Origin: Clostridiales bacterium
Lineage (GTDB): Bacteria; Bacillota; Clostridia; Oscillospirales; Acutalibacteraceae
DNA length: 55,786 nucleotides
Assembly (NCBI GenBank): GCA_012523185.1
Contig: JAAYIY010000029.1
Coordinates: 1-55,786, forward strand
Reading direction: 5' to 3'
Part shown: positions 52,043 through 55,786 of the stretch, piece by piece
Numbering within the stretch: position 1 is the stretch's first letter
Layout: every line of letters begins with the position of its first letter
Made by a program: the position numbers and the translations under genes
The notes under the pieces: model-generated
Told to the model about the DNA's origin: nothing
The model's database searches: none
The model's input: the letters and a program-made list of their open reading frames with translations, nothing else

Positions 52043-52699
52043 TTACAGTATCCCTTTTTTGTACATTATGTGCGCACCGGCAAGCGATACAACGACAGTG
52101 AAAGGAATCAGCAGACCGACAGCGGTTGACGGAGCGGCTAAAAGAATTACGATTCCTATGATTATCGGAAGCACCGATATCTTCCAATGCTTCACAAAAT
52201 ATCCGGCGCCTATCGCGCCGAAAAGCGCGGGCAAAACCTGCTGAAACGCCGGGGCGAAAACAGAATCCTTTTCAGTGATGCACGGCAATATCGGAGTGAA
52301 AAGCACAACCCCCGCGGCAATTATAATTGTTGTGACTATGGCGGACGTCGCGACGGCTATTGTCGTGATTATCTCGCCTTCCTCAGTGTTCGGCTTCACT
52401 TTTGAGCTTTCCATTGCCGAAAGGGCGCACGGCAGCTTCAGGTTTGAAATGTTGCCGGTCACAAAAGAAAGATACATCCCGCCCGCCCCCAGCATCGGCG
52501 CGTAACACACAACCTCGATAACGGCAGTCGCCCAATAAAGAGGCAGAACAGCAGCCAGACCTTTAATCACTCCTTGAATGGGCGGCCAAGCGTCGTAGCG
52601 CAGGCATATAAACAACGGCACAGAAAGCATGACGAAAAGCGCCGTCACGGACGATATCCTGCCCCATAAATGAACCTTGTCATAATATGTCTTTTTCAT
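52043..52699 (-). CDS. Membrane protein, partner of the DUF5058 protein
   Basis: A 218-residue protein with about six membrane segments and few charged loops. It shows no transporter motif I can name. Its start (GGAGGGG, 7 nt upstream) follows the stop of the DUF5058 gene after 4 bp, so the two are co-translated and probably form one complex. Given the fucose isomerase/kinase genes upstream, a transport function for a sugar or derivative is inferred. Confidence 0.75.
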   Translation of the reverse strand: MKKTYYDKVHLWGRISSVTALFVMLSVPLFICLRYDAWPPIQGVIKGLAAVLPLYWATAVIEVVCYAPMLGAGGMYLSFVTGNISNLKLPCALSAMESSKVKPNTEEGEIITTIAVATSAIVTTIIIAAGVVLFTPILPCITEKDSVFAPAFQQVLPALFGAIGAGYFVKHWKISVLPIIIGIVILLAAPSTAVGLLIPFTVVVSLAGAHIMYKKGIL

Positions 52700-52703
52700 T
52701 TTG

Positions 52704-53468
52704 TCAACCCCTCCACTCAAGAAACGCTATGCTCTCCGGCAATATGCGGGCAAAAAGCATAGCGGCGGCCATGCCGCTTAGCATGGCGGCAGGCATTGCA
52801 AACGGCTCTAAGCGCACAAGCCTGAACTTGACGCAAATCCAACGCAGGAGCATCATGCTTGCAATGGACACAGCAAGAGTTATGACAGATAAAACACCCG
52901 CGCCGTCGCCGACGACGTCCCTTTTCCCCGCTCCCGCGACAGACCTTGCTATGAATGCTGAAATAAGTCCTATGAACGCGGCGGCGGACATGGCGTCCGT
53001 CCATTTTGCGTTTTTGTTGGCGGCGACGCCGACTTTGCCTTGAAGCCTTTTGAGGAAAATCGGCATAATTATCAGCGGGAAAACGCTGCCTATCGTCATC
53101 ACCCACGCAATCGCCGCAAAGGTTTTTACATTGTCTATCGGCTGAGAAAGGTTTGCGTCAAACGCGTTAAGCGCCGCCTCGGCCGCCGTTGCTTCGTAAG
53201 TGATGTTGCCGATTACGGAAAGCCTTATCCACGGCAAAATAAACCCGAGAGAGTATGCAAGAGTTAAAACAGTCGCGACTATCGCGATTGCCGGAGCTAT
53301 CGTGAACAGCGAGCTTGAGGAGATTGTGTCGCGCATCACTTTTGTGTCTATGCCGATTTTTTTGCCCTGCTTCCAGGCTTTAACAAGGAAAAATGCCGAT
53401 TGTGCCAAAACAAATGATATTACGCCGGCCGCAATTAAATACATGAACGGACTTTCTTTAAAATTCAA
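52704..53468 (-). CDS. DUF5058-like membrane protein
   Basis: A 254-residue protein with about six membrane helices, matching by memory the DUF5058 pattern: YLIAAGVISFVLAQSAFFLVKAW, a Lys/Gly loop, TIAPAIAIVATVLTLAYSLGFILPWIRLSVIGNITYE and an AWVMTIGSVFPLI segment. The function of DUF5058 is not established. The TTG start has GGAGGG 9 nt upstream. It lies between the L-fucose isomerase gene and its membrane partner, all on the minus strand. Confidence 0.72.
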   Translation of the reverse strand: MNFKESPFMYLIAAGVISFVLAQSAFFLVKAWKQGKKIGIDTKVMRDTISSSSLFTIAPAIAIVATVLTLAYSLGFILPWIRLSVIGNITYEATAAEAALNAFDANLSQPIDNVKTFAAIAWVMTIGSVFPLIIMPIFLKRLQGKVGVAANKNAKWTDAMSAAAFIGLISAFIARSVAGAGKRDVVGDGAGVLSVITLAVSIASMMLLRWICVKFRLVRLEPFAMPAAMLSGMAAAMLFARILPESIAFLEWRG

Positions 53469-53546
53469 GCTTTTTATCCCTCCGAAAAAAGCTTTCGGAG
53501 GTCGAGAAAAAGTCGGCCTCCGAGAACCTATTTATTTCTGTTGTTT

Positions 53547-55352
53547 TTATTTGTAAAGCGGACCGTATGTCCCGCACGCCCTGTAATCGGCGCTTTCATA
53601 ATCCTTTGTGCCAAATGCCGCCCAGGCCTGCGGGCGGAAAAAGCGGCATTCATCGACATTGTGCATCGCGACAGGTATGCGCAGCATGCTCGCAAGCGTT
53701 ATGAGGTCGCTGCCGATGTGACCGTAAGTCAAAGAGCCGTGATTCGCGCCCCAGTTTGCCATGACAGAATAAACATCGGCAAAAGCGCCGCTGCCTGTGA
53801 CGCGGGGAGCAAACCATGTCGTCGGCCAAGTCGGGTCGGTCCTCATGTCGAGCTTTTTATGCATGTCATCGGGAAGCGTTACGGTGTGACCCTCTGCTAT
53901 CTGGAGCATCGGACCTAAGCCCTTGACGATGTTGAGCCTTATCATTGTGACAGGTATCTCCGCCATTGTCTTGAAATGTGAGGAAAAACCGCCGCCTCTG
54001 AAGTATTGATTGTTTGCCGGGCACCAGTCCGTCGCGGCAAGCATTGCCTCTATGTCCTTTTCGTCGACATCCCACCATGGCTTGATTACGGGATTGCCGT
54101 CTTTGTCCTTTTGCGTGGCTGTTGCGTCAAGCGCGGCGGCGCCGGAATTTATAAGGTGGATAAATCCGCTGGTCGCCCTGCCCTCGGGGCGCCTGCCGGC
54201 GACGCGTTCGACGGCGTCGGGGCTCCAATATGTCCTGACGTCCGCGAAAATGCCGGCGGTTCCTGTCAGCATTTTGCCGAGCAGCATTGAAAGACCGTTA
54301 AGTCCGTCGTTTTCGGTGGCAAAAGTCAACGGCTCTTTTTTGCCGTTCCAGTCAAAGCTTGTGTTGAGGATTGCCTCTGTGAAGTCGGCGTTTGGCATGA
54401 AGTCGGTCCACATCCTCTGACCTTGGAAGCCGCCGAGGATAGCGTTTCTGCCGAGCGCTTCCTCATGCCAGCCGTCTTTGGGGCCGCTGCGCTTTGACGA
54501 AATTTTGTTTGGCTTGACATTTTTGAGCTTTTCGTTGCCAAGCAGAATATCGCGGCAGACAAGCGTCATCTTTACGCAAAACTCCCACTCGCTGTCCTTG
54601 CTTGCGCGGTCATGCGGCTCTGTGTTTACATCCATGCCCTCGGGACATTTTGACTTGACCCAGGCAAGCGCCTTTTGATATTCTTCCTCGTCGTATATGC
54701 CGTATTCAACGCGGCGGATAATTTCTGTCATATCAACCCACTCAGAGCGAATGCCGAAATAGTCCTGCATAAACTGCGCGTCGCAATATGACCCGGCTAT
54801 TCCCATTGATACGGAGCCTAAGCCGACATATGATTTGCCCTTTATTTGACCGACAGCCGCGGCGCAGCGGGCAAAGCTGAGGATTTTTTCTTTTACGTCG
54901 GAAGGAATGGAGTTGTCCTCAATATCCTGCACGTCCCTGCCGTAAATTGAAAACGCAGGCAAGCCCCTCTGGGCGTGAGCCGCCATAACCGCGGCAAGGT
55001 AGACGGCGCCGGGGCGCTCAGTGCCGTTAAATCCCCAAACCGCCTTTATTGTGTTAGGGTCTATGTCCATTGTTTCGCTGCCGTAGCACCAGCAGGGCGT
55101 GACGGAAAGCGTCGCGCAAACATTCCTTGTTGAGAAATATTCGGCGCATTTTGCCGCCTCCGCGCCGCCTCCTATCGTGCAGGGCGATATGACGCACTCG
55201 ACAGGCGCGCCGTCGGAGTAGCGCACACTGCTCTCGATAAGCTCCTTGGCGGCGTTTGCCATGGCCGCGGTCTTTGCCTCAAGCCCCTCGCGGATGCCGC
55301 CCCATCTGCCGTCAATGATTGGTCTTATGCCGATTCTTGCTCTTGTTGACAT
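53547..55352 (-). CDS. fucI: L-fucose isomerase
   Basis: A 601-residue protein of the fucose/arabinose isomerase family. It converts L-fucose to L-fuculose using Mn2+. The sequence carries family stretches such as [42 protein letters not shown] and [18 protein letters not shown]. The length equals that of known FucI. AAAGGAAG lies 7 nt before the ATG at 55352. It follows an FGGY kinase gene, which would phosphorylate fuculose, and precedes the DUF5058 pair. Confidence 0.95.
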   Translation of the reverse strand: MSTRARIGIRPIIDGRWGGIREGLEAKTAAMANAAKELIESSVRYSDGAPVECVISPCTIGGGAEAAKCAEYFSTRNVCATLSVTPCWCYGSETMDIDPNTIKAVWGFNGTERPGAVYLAAVMAAHAQRGLPAFSIYGRDVQDIEDNSIPSDVKEKILSFARCAAAVGQIKGKSYVGLGSVSMGIAGSYCDAQFMQDYFGIRSEWVDMTEIIRRVEYGIYDEEEYQKALAWVKSKCPEGMDVNTEPHDRASKDSEWEFCVKMTLVCRDILLGNEKLKNVKPNKISSKRSGPKDGWHEEALGRNAILGGFQGQRMWTDFMPNADFTEAILNTSFDWNGKKEPLTFATENDGLNGLSMLLGKMLTGTAGIFADVRTYWSPDAVERVAGRRPEGRATSGFIHLINSGAAALDATATQKDKDGNPVIKPWWDVDEKDIEAMLAATDWCPANNQYFRGGGFSSHFKTMAEIPVTMIRLNIVKGLGPMLQIAEGHTVTLPDDMHKKLDMRTDPTWPTTWFAPRVTGSGAFADVYSVMANWGANHGSLTYGHIGSDLITLASMLRIPVAMHNVDECRFFRPQAWAAFGTKDYESADYRACGTYGPLYK

Positions 55353-55387
55353 AACGCAACTTCCTTTCGCTTCATAAAAATGTAAAA

Positions 55388-55786
55388 TTATAAGTTTTGC
55401 CCCGTAACACAAAGAAACTTTTCATACGCCTTTCTCCATTCCTCTGTGTTGCCGGGCGTGTATTCTTTAATCGTGTCGCTTTTTTTGACTATCTCCCGCG
55501 CCTGCGCGATGCTTTTAACTGCGCCCGACGCAAGCAGACCGACTGAAATGTTGCCGAATACAGTCGCCTCAATAGGGCCAGCCATCACAGCGCGCTCGCA
55601 TGAGCTTGCGGTCATGCCGCAAAGAAGCGTGTCCTTCACACCGCCTCCGATAACGTGTATGACTTCGTAGTCCTTGCCTGTGCAGCTTTTAATTTTTTCA
55701 AATGTCTGCCTGTATTTCATCGCAAGGCTTTCGTATATGCAGCGCACAATCTCGCCTACGGTTTCGGGCACATACTGACCTGTGCG
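55388..55786 (-). CDS. FGGY-family carbohydrate kinase (rhamnulokinase/fuculokinase-like), partial
   Basis: The C-terminal 132 residues of a sugar kinase, cut by the window end (the frame continues upstream as ...[26 protein letters not shown]). [17 protein letters not shown] and [18 protein letters not shown] are the FGGY phosphate-binding and C-terminal motifs. The pattern is closest to rhamnulokinase RhaB-like proteins. Its place before fucI suggests it phosphorylates L-fuculose or L-rhamnulose. The 5' part is outside the window. Confidence 0.88.
   Translation of the reverse strand, partial: RTGQYVPETVGEIVRCIYESLAMKYRQTFEKIKSCTGKDYEVIHVIGGGVKDTLLCGMTASSCERAVMAGPIEATVFGNISVGLLASGAVKSIAQAREIVKKSDTIKEYTPGNTEEWRKAYEKFLCVTGQNL

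Noticed and set aside
1-55786. CRISPR arrays, tRNA or rRNA genes, transposases, phage genes
   Set aside because: I saw no spaced direct repeats, tRNA cloverleaf or T-loop signature, rRNA sequence, or transposase/integrase motif. A tRNAscan or Infernal run could still find something I missed.

Overview
The window looks like a chromosomal segment from an anaerobic, low-to-mid GC Clostridia (Bacillota), probably a gut lineage. The reasons are the darA-holB-ricT order, a T-box in front of thrS, a spoIID gene, frequent TTG/GTG starts with strong AGGAGG-type ribosome binding sites, LCP, VanY and Jag proteins, and an L-fucose isomerase/kinase locus. I see no phage, insertion sequence with transposase, tRNA, rRNA or CRISPR array. 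Most of the window is ordinary chromosome.

Layout. 0.3-4.4 kb: a CcdA/TlpA-type thiol redox pair, a DUF4830-like protein, a metallophosphoesterase, a row of three small conserved-looking proteins of unknown function, and an XRE regulator with its own promoter and terminator. 4.5-7.5 kb: a coupled pair of SDR mannonate oxidoreductase and GH16 glycosidase, then a lysophospholipase-like hydrolase. 7.6-14.3 kb: a five-gene operon (thrS, a tRNA methyltransferase, rsmI, a membrane protein, and a TIM-barrel/Gfo-Idh fusion enzyme) behind a T-box leader. 14.5-21.2 kb: DUF1015 protein, SpoIID, citrate synthase, membrane proteins and a QueG-like iron-sulfur protein. 21.2-24.6 kb: darA, holB, ricT, a 56-residue ferredoxin, rplM and rpsI. 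24.6-30.1 kb: a repeat-domain lipoprotein and a catabolic operon of reductase, YfcC transporter, class II aldolase and PfkB kinase. 30.2-34.5 kb: a MarR regulator with a large palindromic operator and a heterodimeric ABC exporter. 34.5-41.8 kb: a cyclophilin lipoprotein, an unusual ABC-F ATPase, a small protein that may have the STIV_B116 fold, a 611-residue exported protein with a strong promoter and structured leader, galU, and a RING/zinc-ribbon membrane protein. 41.9-51.9 kb: prfB, a cyclase, a sugar transferase, VanY, then rpsF-ssb-rpsR-rpmH-rnpA-yidD-yidC-jag, an LCP enzyme and a GDPD. 52.0 kb to the end: a DUF5058 membrane pair beside L-fucose isomerase and a truncated FGGY kinase.

The most striking non-coding structure is a family of short dispersed repeats between 43.07 and 49.68 kb. 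Four copies of 178, 166, 101 and 52 bp share a terminal inverted repeat of about 22 bp and form a nested deletion series. They sit exactly at gene 3' ends and even supply stop codons and C-terminal residues (prfB, jag, cyclase). A remnant end lies at 4.4 kb.

Other points of interest are an ABC-F protein that has lost several otherwise conserved motor residues, an in-frame prfB without the programmed frameshift, the merging of the rpsF and rpmH clusters, and the T-box operon that couples threonine status to a sugar-type fusion enzyme. All family names were assigned by reading motifs; no database search was run.
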